The position numbers and the translations under genes are program-made. DNA of 64,000 bases from contig ONCG01000007.1 of assembly GCA_900316285.1 (NCBI GenBank), forward strand, positions 124,001-188,000, given 5' to 3'. Below, one piece after another: positions 44,735-52,787 of this stretch. Below the pieces are notes generated by a model that searched no databases, was not told the origin of the DNA, and saw only the letters and a program-made list of their open reading frames with translations. The DNA is from an uncultured Prevotellaceae bacterium (GTDB lineage Bacteria > Bacteroidota > Bacteroidia > Bacteroidales > Bacteroidaceae). Every line of letters starts with the position of its first letter. Position 1 is the stretch's first letter.

Positions 44735-44965
44735 GTGAGCTCTAAAACATTGCTTTGTAACCTCTAAAACATTGCTTTGTAACCTCTAAAACATTGCTCC
44801 GTAACCTCTAAAACATTGCTTTGTAACCTCTAAAACATTGCTCCGTAACCTCTAGAGCATTGCTTTTGGACATCAAAAGCATTGTTTTTCGCTTCCGAAA
44901 GCATACCTTTCCGTGTCCGAAAGCATAGCTCTAGGCATCCAAAAGCATTGCTTTTAGGTTGCAAA
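44735..44965. repeat. array of about ten 22 bp tandem repeats
   Basis: The first five or six units are regular copies of AAAACATTGCTTTGTAACCTCT (TTT alternating with CCG); later units drift to AAAAGCATTGCTTTTNGG. The period is 22 bp. Same family as the arrays at 4788 and 26505. Confidence 0.9.
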
Positions 44966-45214
44966 AGCATAAGCTTTCAACGATTTACGGGCGTTCACGG
45001 GCAAGCCAGTTGTCACAACGTCACATTGTCACATTGTTACAATAAGCTCCTGCACATATGCACGCAGAAGAGAGGGAGTATGATTAATGAATAGTATTAT
45101 TAATTAATATATATTATTATAAAATAATGTTAATTTTAAAAATACTAACCCTCTCTTTCAGTACTATACATCTTTTTATAATAGGAAACCTATATAGAAT
45201 TTGACCCTTGAGAA

Positions 45215-45289
45215 TGTAGGGACGCGACGTGTCGCGTTGCTGGAGTTAGCTTTTCTGGGCCCAATAACGCGGCACGCCGCGTCCCTACA
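45215..45289. mobile_element. TGTAGGGACGC inverted-repeat element B (75 bp, MITE/REP-like)
   Basis: Terminal inverted repeats of 24 bp: TGTAGGGACGCGACGTGTCG onward at the left, and the complement of TGTAGGGACGCGGCGTGCCG at the right, around a 27 bp spacer. No coding capacity. Mobility is inferred from copy number only. Confidence 0.65.
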
Positions 45290-45326
45290 TCTGAAGATAT
45301 ATAGCAAAAACAGCCATGAAAACGAA

Positions 45327-45394
45327 GTAGGGACGCTACGAAATGCATTTTTGAAGAAGAAAACAACCAAAAACATGCCCGCTGCGCCCCTACA
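45327..45394. repeat. degenerate TGTAGGGACGC element C
   Basis: Starts GTAGGGACGC and ends GCGCCCCTACA, with diverged inner parts. Confidence 0.6.
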
Positions 45395-45630
45395 TTCACA
45401 CTGGCGAATGTGCCTAAAAGGGCAATTATTGTATATTAATACTTAATATAGATACTATATATAATAATTATACAATTATTTAAATATTTATGCATAAATC
45501 CACTTCCGTGCACATCGCAACCCCTTATTGTGACAATGTGACGATGTGACAAACAAGGGGGAATGGCCCATGCACATCACCACCCCCTTATTGTGACAAT
45601 GTGACAATGTGACAATGTGACGAAACCGCC

Positions 45631-45705
45631 AAGGATGCCCACAAAGGAGAACTGCAAGGATGCCCACAAAGGACAACTGCAAGGATGCCCACAAGGGGCA
45701 ACTGC
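45631..45705. repeat. three 25 bp tandem repeats
   Basis: Three units of AAGGATGCCCACAAAGGAGA plus ACTGC at 45631, 45656 and 45681, differing at one to three positions, ending 19 bp before the symporter stop codon. Confidence 0.9.
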
Positions 45706-45724
45706 AAGTGTCAGCCGCAAGCAA

Positions 45725-47248
45725 TTAGTTCTTCCCGAACACAAACATGCGATCTACATCCTCGCGCTTCAGCTTCGGCGTGAAGAGGCTGGCGAGCCAC
45801 ACGACCACGAAGCCGCCGACCATAGCGATGGCACCGCAGTTGATGGGGTTCATGGGATTGCCCAGCAGCATATTCACAACCGTCAGACCTACGCCCCACA
45901 CGAAGCAAGCCCAAACTGAAGCCGTGGTGACGCCACGCCAGTAGAGGCCAAGCACGAACGGCGCCAGGAATGCACCTGCCAGCGCACCCCACGAGATGCC
46001 CATGAGCTGTGCGATGAACGTCGGCGGATTGAGGGCTATGAGGAGCGAAATGGCGATGAAGAACACGATGAGCACGCGCATGACAACCACTTTTCGGTGT
46101 TCCACACGCTCTGCGACCACATCGTCGATGGTGCCCTCCTCCACCTCACCGGGCAGCGACTTTTTGTCGCGATAGATCAGGTCGAGCGTCATCGTCGACG
46201 ACGAGGTTAGCACCAGCGAGGCTAGCGTCGACATCGATGCCGACAGCACCAACAACACCGTAAGTGCAATGATGAAATCGGGCAGCGTGGCCAACATGGA
46301 AGGAATGATGGAATCGAAGTCAAGACGACCATTGGGCAGCATGGGTGGTGTACCGAAGAGGCGTCCGAAACCACCGAGGAAGTAGCATCCGCCAGCCACG
46401 ATGAAGGCGAAGACGGTTGAGATGATGGTTCCACGACGGATAGCACTCTCATCGGTGATGCTATAGAACTTGCCAACCATCTGCGGCAGGCCCCACGTGC
46501 CCAGCGATGTCAGTACAACAACACCCAGCAGATTCCAAGGGTCGGGGCCCCAAAGGGTGGCAAAGCCTCCATTCGTAGCAGCATTGTCGGCTGGCAGCGA
46601 CGCCATCTTTTCTACGGCTGCCGACAGTCCGCCTTGCGACGACAGCACGGCTGCGATGACCGTTATGATACCAAACAGCATGATAACGCCCTGTATGAAA
46701 TCGTTCATGGCCGTAGCCTTATAGCCTCCGAGAATCACATAGACGGCGGTGAGAATGGCCATGAGAATGACACAATACTCATAGGGCACGCCGAATCCCA
46801 TCTCGAAAAGCGTGGAGATGCCTTTGTAAACGCCTGCCGTGTAAGGAATAAGGAACACGAAGGCAATGATACTGGCTACCACGCGAAGGCCCTGGCTCTG
46901 ATAGCGCGTGCCGAAGAAGTCGGGCATCGTACGGCTTTCAATGTGCTGCGTCATGAGTTTCGTGCGCCGTCCGAGAACAATCCACGCCAACAGCGAGCCC
47001 ACAACAGCATTTCCCACGCCAATCCACGTCGACGACAGGCCGTATTTCCAGCCGAATTGTCCTGCATAGCCCACGAAGACAACCGCCGAGAAATAGCTGG
47101 TGCCATAGGCAAAAGCTGTCAGCCAGGGACCTACGGTACGCCCGCCCAGCACGAATCCGTCAACACTGGCAGCCTGCTTGCGCGAGTAGAGTCCCACGGC
47201 AATCATTACGGCCACGAAGATAATAGTAAGAACAATCTTAATGAACAT
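45725..47248 (-). CDS. sodium:solute symporter (SSS family)
   Basis: A 507-residue inner-membrane transporter with about 13 predicted helices. The start FIKIVLTIIFVAVMIAVGLY, then GFVLGGRTVGPWLTAFAYGTSYFSA (given by position, residues 31-56), and the sodium-site helix ATLPDFIIALTVLLVLSASMSTLASL (about 316-341) identify the SSS family, closest in look to the PutP/proline branch. The substrate is not readable. It uses the Na+ gradient that Na+-NQR and the pyrophosphatase in this window can build. Upstream lies a heptamer repeat and a palindrome, then the minus-strand porin gene. Confidence 0.88.
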   Translation of the reverse strand: MFIKIVLTIIFVAVMIAVGLYSRKQAASVDGFVLGGRTVGPWLTAFAYGTSYFSAVVFVGYAGQFGWKYGLSSTWIGVGNAVVGSLLAWIVLGRRTKLMTQHIESRTMPDFFGTRYQSQGLRVVASIIAFVFLIPYTAGVYKGISTLFEMGFGVPYEYCVILMAILTAVYVILGGYKATAMNDFIQGVIMLFGIITVIAAVLSSQGGLSAAVEKMASLPADNAATNGGFATLWGPDPWNLLGVVVLTSLGTWGLPQMVGKFYSITDESAIRRGTIISTVFAFIVAGGCYFLGGFGRLFGTPPMLPNGRLDFDSIIPSMLATLPDFIIALTVLLVLSASMSTLASLVLTSSSTMTLDLIYRDKKSLPGEVEEGTIDDVVAERVEHRKVVVMRVLIVFFIAISLLIALNPPTFIAQLMGISWGALAGAFLAPFVLGLYWRGVTTASVWACFVWGVGLTVVNMLLGNPMNPINCGAIAMVGGFVVVWLASLFTPKLKREDVDRMFVFGKN

Positions 47249-47257
47249 ACCTATTAA

Positions 47258-47280
47258 TTGATAATTGATAATTGATAATT
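47258..47280. repeat. TTGATAA heptamer tandem repeat
   Basis: Three perfect TTGATAA units plus TT, 10 bp upstream of the symporter ATG, where copy number could affect expression. Confidence 0.8.
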
Positions 47281-47317
47281 ATGATTACACTCTTTACGCT
47301 CTGCTCTACCGCTCATG

Positions 47318-47348
47318 GCTCCCCTCCTAGGAGGGGTTGGGGGAGGCT
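47318..47348. repeat. CCCCTCCTAGGAGGGG palindrome
   Basis: A 16 bp perfect palindrome (47321-47336) extended by TTGGGGGAGGC, which pairs again with GGCTCCCC. It lies between the porin stop and the symporter start and could act as a terminator-like hairpin. Confidence 0.65.
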
Positions 47349-47361
47349 CTTGTACTTTCGT

Positions 47362-48438
47362 TTAGAAGGCGAACTGCACCTGCGCCTGCAACCAGCTGTA
47401 GTCGGTTTGGAACTGGCTCCACGTGTAGGTGTACTGCAGCTGCACGCGGCACTTCTTGTAGAACCAATACTGTAAGCCCATCGTCGCTTGTGTCTGGTCG
47501 TAGTCGAGCGATGTGTTGCGGTCGTAGTAGTCGGCACTTGCCACGAGGTCGATGCCTTCAATGAGCGGCACGCAAGTGGTGATGTAGCCACCCCGGCTGC
47601 CCACGTCTCCATCCTTACCGCCCAGCCACTCAGCACGCACGCTCACGGGCCGCGCCTCCTTGTATTTACCGGGCGCATAGGCACCAGTCTTCACTTCGGC
47701 ACCAATGCTATAACGGTCGCGCGTGTAGTCGTCGCCAACCTTCACGCCAGGATTCCAGGCTGCTTCGCCCACGGCATGTCCCTTGCCCTTCTGACCTGAG
47801 ACCACGAAGCGCACGCCATCTACGGGCTTCACCTCCAACTTTGCTATCAAGTCCTTATGTTTATTGCCGTCACGACGGTTCACGCCCTGGCCATTCATCA
47901 CAGCGAGTTCGTAGTGAAGATGGCTGTTGAAGAGGTCGCCGAAGACCATCAAGCCCATGTCGCGTCCATAGTTCACGCCGTTCAGTGGGTCGGGACCCTC
48001 GCCTGCCAGGTATAGAACCGCCTGCGAGTAGACATCGACGAGTTCGAGCTGCGTGGGCGACAGCGGGTTCTCCATAGAATAGCTGTGCTTGAACTGTCCG
48101 AGTCGAACCGTCAGCGCCTTGTCGTTCGAGAACCGGTAGTCGGTGTAGTATTCCTGCACCACACTCGAGAAGTCGTGCATGAAGAGGAACGACCAGCGGT
48201 CGGTGATGCGCGCCTTCGCCCAGAGCAGCGTACGCTTCAGGTTGAAGTCGTTGCGGTTGATGTTGTTGGTGTTCTGCCACGAGTAGCCTGTTTGCGCATA
48301 GCCGTTGAAGGTGATGCGACTGGTGACGTCCTTCATCCAGTCGATGTCCTGTTGTGCCTTGACATTACTGCCCCCGAGCGCCAAGACAACGGCGAGCAAA
48401 GCCGTCTTGACGTGTTGTTTTCTCATTGTTGCTTGCAT
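47362..48438 (-). CDS. OprO/OprP-type outer-membrane porin
   Basis: A 358-residue outer-membrane barrel. A signal peptide (RKQHVKTALLAVVLALGGSN, cut after VKA) is followed by amphipathic strands such as RITFNGYAQTGYSWQN, the conserved LTVRLGQFKHSYSMENPLSP loop of phosphate-selective porins, and a last strand ending LQAQVQFAF with the terminal Phe required for outer-membrane insertion. Substrate preference cannot be told. ATGs at 48438 and 48426 are both possible. It is divergent from a second porin gene of the same family; both have strong -7 elements in the shared 288 bp gap. Confidence 0.85.
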   Translation of the reverse strand: MQATMRKQHVKTALLAVVLALGGSNVKAQQDIDWMKDVTSRITFNGYAQTGYSWQNTNNINRNDFNLKRTLLWAKARITDRWSFLFMHDFSSVVQEYYTDYRFSNDKALTVRLGQFKHSYSMENPLSPTQLELVDVYSQAVLYLAGEGPDPLNGVNYGRDMGLMVFGDLFNSHLHYELAVMNGQGVNRRDGNKHKDLIAKLEVKPVDGVRFVVSGQKGKGHAVGEAAWNPGVKVGDDYTRDRYSIGAEVKTGAYAPGKYKEARPVSVRAEWLGGKDGDVGSRGGYITTCVPLIEGIDLVASADYYDRNTSLDYDQTQATMGLQYWFYKKCRVQLQYTYTWSQFQTDYSWLQAQVQFAF

Positions 48439-48490
48439 ATTTGTGTATCCTGTTACTATTATCCTGTACCTATTGGTTACAAATTGTCGG

Positions 48491-48498
48491 CAAAGATA
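48491..48498 (-). promoter_or_regulatory. -7 promoter element of the minus-strand porin
   Basis: TATCTTTG then C on the minus strand, about 55 bp upstream of the porin start. Confidence 0.65.
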
Positions 48499-48649
48499 TA
48501 AAATAATTTACAAACTGAAAAACATTTCAGCGTTTTTCTTTAATAATGATTAAAATTTGGGCTATCTGCCATACATAAGTGTACACATGACAACTCATGA
48601 AGACCTAAATGCGCTAAAAAGTGGAAAACGTAAGAAATAATGATAGAAA

Positions 48650-48681
48650 TTTGCTCGTTTAAATAATTTTGTATATCTTTG
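48650..48681 (+). promoter_or_regulatory. promoter of the plus-strand porin/pyrophosphatase unit
   Basis: A -33 TTTG (48650-48653) and a -7 TATCTTTG (48674-48681), 20 bp apart, followed by C. The leader is about 40 nt. Confidence 0.75.
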
Positions 48682-48726
48682 CATATTGAAACAAAAAAAA
48701 CACAATTATATTTAAAAATACCAAGT

Positions 48727-49806
48727 ATGAAAAAAATCATGATGATCGCGCTGATGACAGCTATGACGCTGGCCGCAAGCGCACAAGAAAAGAAAACCAT
48801 CGAACTGCCTGCATGGCTCAACAATGTGAAGCTGTCAGGTTATGGCATGGTGCAGTATCAGGCATCCGACAAGGAGGGCGACGAGCAGAACTCGTTCCAG
48901 CTGCGCCTGCTCCGTCTGTCACTCGAAGGCCGCATCCAGCAGGACTGGTATTGGAAGATGCAGCTGCAGATGAACGGTAACGTTTCGTCGCTGAATTCCT
49001 CGCCGCGCATCGTTGACGCTTTTGCCGAGTGGCAGAAGTATGAGTACTTCAAGGTGAAGGCTGGTCAGTTCAAGCGCCCGTTCACGTTTGAAAACCCCAT
49101 GCACCCCATCACGCAGGGCTTCATGAGCTACTCGCAGCCCGTGTCGAAGTTGTCGGGATTCTCTGACCGTACGGGTGAGCACTCCTGCAACGGCCGTGAC
49201 ATCGGTTTGCAGATCCAGGGTGACTTCCTGAAGGACAACTCCGGTCGCAACCTCCTGCACTACCAGGTGGGTGTGTTCAATGGTGAAGGCATCAACACCA
49301 AGGACAAGGACAACAAGAAGGACATCATCGGCGGCATGTGGGTAATGCCTATCAAGGGCATGCGCATCGGTGCCTTCGGATGGACCGGTACACGCTACAT
49401 GGCTACTACGCAGACCGTTGAGGGAGCCACCGTCAACAAGACCGAAAGCGTGCGCAAGAACCGCTATGCACTCTCTGTCGAGTATTCGCTGAACGACTGG
49501 ACGGCACGTGCCGAGTACATCCACAGCCAGGGCTTCGCAGCCAACAAGGACAAAGGCGACAAGGCCGACGGTTGGTATGCTCTCGCCATCGCTCCTGTCA
49601 TCAAGAACAAGATGCACGTGAAGGCTCGCTACGACTGCTATCGCGACCAGAAGACTTGGGCTTCCTCAAAGACTTATTATGAGGTCGGTGCAGACTACCT
49701 GCTCAGCAAAAACCTGCAGGTCAACGTTGAGTATGCCCGTGTGAACGAGCGTGCCACTCACTCCAACTACAATCTGGTTGACGTGGAACTCGACTTCAGA
49801 TTCTAA
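48727..49806 (+). CDS. OprO/OprP-type outer-membrane porin
   Basis: A 359-residue outer-membrane barrel with signal peptide MKKIMMIALMTAMTLAASAQ. Conserved porin blocks: NNVKLSGYGMVQYQ, the strand FQLRLLRLSLEGRI and VKAGQFKRPFTFENPMHP (compare the neighbouring porin), with a terminal strand VDVELDFRF ending in Phe. The start at 48727 follows from the signal peptide. The pyrophosphatase gene starts 48 bp downstream with no terminator between. Such porins often take up phosphate or anions, which would fit a pyrophosphatase partner, but that is inference. Confidence 0.88.
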   Translation: MKKIMMIALMTAMTLAASAQEKKTIELPAWLNNVKLSGYGMVQYQASDKEGDEQNSFQLRLLRLSLEGRIQQDWYWKMQLQMNGNVSSLNSSPRIVDAFAEWQKYEYFKVKAGQFKRPFTFENPMHPITQGFMSYSQPVSKLSGFSDRTGEHSCNGRDIGLQIQGDFLKDNSGRNLLHYQVGVFNGEGINTKDKDNKKDIIGGMWVMPIKGMRIGAFGWTGTRYMATTQTVEGATVNKTESVRKNRYALSVEYSLNDWTARAEYIHSQGFAANKDKGDKADGWYALAIAPVIKNKMHVKARYDCYRDQKTWASSKTYYEVGADYLLSKNLQVNVEYARVNERATHSNYNLVDVELDFRF

Positions 49807-49854
49807 TGAACATAATATTAAATTATAATTGTTAAACAAAAACCTATTAATCTT

Positions 49855-52044
49855 ATGAACAACATTCCAAGTGTATTCTGGCTGGTTCCCGTTGCTTCGA
49901 TTGTGGCACTGGGTATGGCCTGGTATTTCTTCAAGAGTATGATCAAGGCTGACGAGGGCACACCTCGCATGCGTGAAATTGCAAAGTACGTGCGCGATGG
50001 CGCTATGGCATATCTGAAACAACAGTACAAGGTGGTGCTCTACGTGTTCATTGCCTTGGCTGCCCTGTTCGCCTTCATGGCCTACGGACTCGGCGTGCAG
50101 AACCCCTGGGTGCCGTTTGCATTCCTCACGGGTGGTTTCTTCTCCGGTTTGGCTGGCTTCTTCGGAATGAAGACTGCCACCTATGCCAGCGGACGTACCG
50201 CTAACGCAGCCCGCAAGAGCCTCGACGCAGGCCTGAAGATTGCCTTCCGCTCGGGTGCCGTGATGGGTCTCACCGTGGTAGGACTTGGCTTGCTCGATAT
50301 CGCCATTTGGTTTGTCGTGCTGAACCACTTCGAGCATGGCGCACTCATCGCCATCACAACCACCATGCTGACCTTCGGTATGGGTGCATCGACACAGGCT
50401 CTGTTTGCCCGTGTGGGCGGTGGTATCTACACAAAGGCTGCCGACGTGGGTGCCGACATCGTGGGTAAGGTGGAAGCCGACATCCCTGAGGACGACCCCC
50501 GCAACCCCGCAACCATTGCCGACAACGTGGGTGACAACGTAGGCGACGTGGCTGGTATGGGTGCCGACCTCTATGAGAGCTACTGTGGCTCCATCCTCTC
50601 TACGGCTGCCCTGGGTGCTGCAGCCTTCGCCGCTATCGGTGGCGAGACGCAGCTCAAGGCCGTCATTGCCCCGATGCTGATTGCTGCCGTGGGCGTGTTC
50701 CTCTCGCTGCTCGGCATCTTCCTCGTTCGCACGAAAGAAGGCGCAACCATGCGCGACCTGCTGAAGTCGCTGGCTCTGGGCACAAACGTTTCTGCTTTGC
50801 TCATCGCCGTAGCTACGTTCATCATCCTCTACCTGCTGGGCATTGAGAACTGGCTCGGCCTTTCGTTCTCGGTCATCTCGGGTCTTGCAGCCGGTGTCAT
50901 CATCGGTCAGGCCACCGAGTATTACACCTCGCACAGCTACAAGCCGACTCAGAAGATTTCGGAGGCTGGTCTCACGGGTTCGGCTACCGTTATCATTAAG
51001 GGTATCGGCACGGGTATGATTTCCACTTGCATTCCCGTCATCACCATTGGCGTGGCCATCATGATGAGTTATCTCTGCGCCAACGGATTCGACCTTTCAA
51101 TGTCATCCGAGAGCCTTGCACATGGCCTCTATGGCGTTGGTATCGCTGCCGTAGGTATGCTTTCGACGCTGGGCATCACGCTTGCTACCGATGCTTACGG
51201 TCCTATTGCCGACAATGCCGGTGGTAACGCTGAGATGAGTGAGCTGGGCGAAGAGGTCCGCCATCGCACCGATGCTCTCGATGCTCTTGGCAACACCACA
51301 GCTGCTACGGGTAAGGGCTTCGCCATTGGTTCTGCTGCCCTCACGGCCCTGGCTCTGCTGGCTTCCTATATCGAAGAGATCAAGATTGCGATGGAGCGTG
51401 CCGGAACGGAGATGACCAACGTGAAAGGCGAGGTCATCAGCGCTGCTCAGGCCACAATCCCCGACTTCATGAACTTCTTCCAGGTGAACCTGATGAACCC
51501 GAAAGTGCTCGTAGGTGCCTTCATCGGTGCTATGGCAGCCTTCCTTTTCTGCGGTCTCACGATGGAAGCTGTGGGCCGTGCCGCACAGAAGATGGTCGTT
51601 GAGGTGCGCCGTCAGTTCAAGGAGATTGCCGGTATCCTCGAGGGTACAGGTACTCCCGACTATGGCCGCTGCGTTGAAATCTCAACGCGTGCCGCTCAGC
51701 ACGAGATGATCTTCCCATCCATTCTCGCTATCCTCATCCCCATCATCGTTGGCTGTCTGCTCGGCGTGGCAGGTGTGCTGGGTCTGCTCGTTGGCGGTCT
51801 GGCCGGTGGCTTCACGCTGGCTGTCTTCATGGCCAATGCCGGTGGTGCTTGGGACAATGCAAAGAAGAATGTCGAGGAAGGCAACTTCGGTGGCAAGGGC
51901 TCGTTTGCCCACAAGGCTACCATCGTTGGCGACACCGTGGGTGACCCGTTCAAGGATACCAGCGGCCCGTCGCTGAACATCCTCATCAAGCTCATGTCGA
52001 TGGTGTCTATCGTGATGGCCGGTCTGACTGTGGCTTTCATCTAA
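49855..52044 (+). CDS. hppA: membrane-bound K+-dependent, probably Na+-pumping pyrophosphatase
   Basis: A 729-residue protein with about 16 membrane helices that couples pyrophosphate hydrolysis to ion export. The PPi-binding acidic motifs are intact: KAADVGADIVGKVEADIPED (about 197-216), TIADNVGDNVGDVAGMGADL and the C-terminal DTVGDPFKDTSGPSLN. The GNTTAATGKGFAIGS motif carries Ala at the position that in this family marks K+-dependent enzymes. Most Bacteroidota relatives pump Na+, so I infer Na+ rather than H+. It is cotranscribed with the porin and followed by a GC hairpin. Confidence 0.93.
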   Translation: MNNIPSVFWLVPVASIVALGMAWYFFKSMIKADEGTPRMREIAKYVRDGAMAYLKQQYKVVLYVFIALAALFAFMAYGLGVQNPWVPFAFLTGGFFSGLAGFFGMKTATYASGRTANAARKSLDAGLKIAFRSGAVMGLTVVGLGLLDIAIWFVVLNHFEHGALIAITTTMLTFGMGASTQALFARVGGGIYTKAADVGADIVGKVEADIPEDDPRNPATIADNVGDNVGDVAGMGADLYESYCGSILSTAALGAAAFAAIGGETQLKAVIAPMLIAAVGVFLSLLGIFLVRTKEGATMRDLLKSLALGTNVSALLIAVATFIILYLLGIENWLGLSFSVISGLAAGVIIGQATEYYTSHSYKPTQKISEAGLTGSATVIIKGIGTGMISTCIPVITIGVAIMMSYLCANGFDLSMSSESLAHGLYGVGIAAVGMLSTLGITLATDAYGPIADNAGGNAEMSELGEEVRHRTDALDALGNTTAATGKGFAIGSAALTALALLASYIEEIKIAMERAGTEMTNVKGEVISAAQATIPDFMNFFQVNLMNPKVLVGAFIGAMAAFLFCGLTMEAVGRAAQKMVVEVRRQFKEIAGILEGTGTPDYGRCVEISTRAAQHEMIFPSILAILIPIIVGCLLGVAGVLGLLVGGLAGGFTLAVFMANAGGAWDNAKKNVEEGNFGGKGSFAHKATIVGDTVGDPFKDTSGPSLNILIKLMSMVSIVMAGLTVAFI

Positions 52045-52071
52045 ACGATTAGCATCAAAAAAACGACAAAC

Positions 52072-52108
52072 ACGTGGTGGGAGCCTTGCCCATCGGTTCC
52101 CACCACGT
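52072..52108 (+). terminator. hairpin after hppA
   Basis: A perfect 11 bp stem ACGTGGTGGGA/TCCCACCACGT with a 15 nt loop. No T-run follows, so it may slow, stabilise or need Rho. Confidence 0.5.
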
Positions 52109-52146
52109 TCAGTAACCTAAACAAAAAAGCGTATAAAAAAGAGATT

Positions 52147-52548
52147 ATGACTGAAGAAGAAAAGTCTTTGATAGGCGAAGAAAAATCTTTGACGGGTGAA
52201 GAGAAATCTGTATTAAACGAAGAAAAGACGTTGTCTGAAGAAGAAACCCAACACTCACACCACCACCATCATCACCACTCGCACCACAGCAGTAGTGATA
52301 GCAGTAGTAGTGACAGCAGTAGCAGCCACAGGCATCACCATAGCAGTAGTAGTGATAGCAGTAGTAGCCACAGGCATCATCACAGCAGCAGAAGGCACAG
52401 ACACCAGGATGATTCAGAAGTGTTCAAGACTAAAAACCTAAATGCAAAGAAGCGCAGAAAACTGATTGGAAACACATTGTTCTTCATCATGAGTATGATA
52501 GCTATCATCATTATCCTCTATGTCGTGTATATCTATTCTGTAAACTAA
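52147..52548 (+). CDS. His/Ser-rich tail-anchored small membrane protein
   Basis: A 133-residue protein of unknown family. The N-terminus is four imperfect repeats of EEKSLxGE (residues 4-32). Next comes a His/Ser block (about 36-90) with seven consecutive His, SSSDSSSSD runs and two copies of SSSSHRHHHSS. A basic stretch (KNLNAKKRRKLIG) leads to a single C-terminal membrane helix (about 109-130, TLFFIMSMIAIIIILYVVYI). There is no signal peptide, so the His-rich part is probably cytoplasmic; metal binding or storage is a guess. A terminator follows. The frame is intact although built from repeat DNA. Confidence 0.7.
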   Translation: MTEEEKSLIGEEKSLTGEEKSVLNEEKTLSEEETQHSHHHHHHHSHHSSSDSSSSDSSSSHRHHHSSSSDSSSSHRHHHSSRRHRHQDDSEVFKTKNLNAKKRRKLIGNTLFFIMSMIAIIIILYVVYIYSVN

Positions 52549-52584
52549 CGACAATTCTTTTCTTCGGTCACACAAAATACATAG

Positions 52585-52618
52585 CCACCTCGACATAAAG
52601 TCTGGGTGGTCTTTTTTT
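52585..52618 (+). terminator. terminator of the His/Ser-rich gene
   Basis: A short CCACC/GGTGG stem (52585-52589 with 52605-52609) followed by C and seven Ts, 36 bp after the stop. Confidence 0.6.
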
Positions 52619-52702
52619 GTCACCAATCAAATTACGGTAGTCCTTATTGTCACCTCTCATCAAGTCCAAGCGGCCATTTCCATAGCAATGCTTCAGTCTG
52701 CA

Positions 52703-52749
52703 CAAAAAGAAAAGTGGGAACCTCACACACGTTGTGAAAGTTCCCACTT
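52703..52749 (-). terminator. nqr operon terminator
   Basis: A 10 bp stem AAGTGGGAAC/GTTCCCACTT (52712-52721 with 52740-52749). On the minus strand it runs into TTTTCTTTTTG, 38 bp after the nqrF stop. Confidence 0.85.
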
Positions 52750-52787
52750 GCTATGATTGACGGTTATCGTCAACAGCGAACGTATTC

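Larger units (their letters stand above)
45010..45626. repeat. TGACAATG octamer arrays in inverted orientation around an AT-rich core
   Basis: The left arm 45010-45046 (TTGTCACAACGTCACATTGT and on) is the inverted copy of 45524-45552 and 45586-45622 (CTTATTGTGACAATGTGAC and on). A second inverted pair, AGAGAGGG-GTAT at 45070 and ATACTAACCCTCTCT at 45143, encloses a 60 bp AT-rich block. No gene is visible between the arms; elements B and C lie inside. Confidence 0.7.

Noticed and set aside
44735-44965. CRISPR array
   Set aside because: The 22 bp units are directly tandem without unique spacers of 30 bp or so, and no cas gene is present.
45176-45446. Small frames over elements B and C
   Set aside because: They are made of the TGTAGGGACGC repeats read in several frames on both strands, with no independent coding signal.
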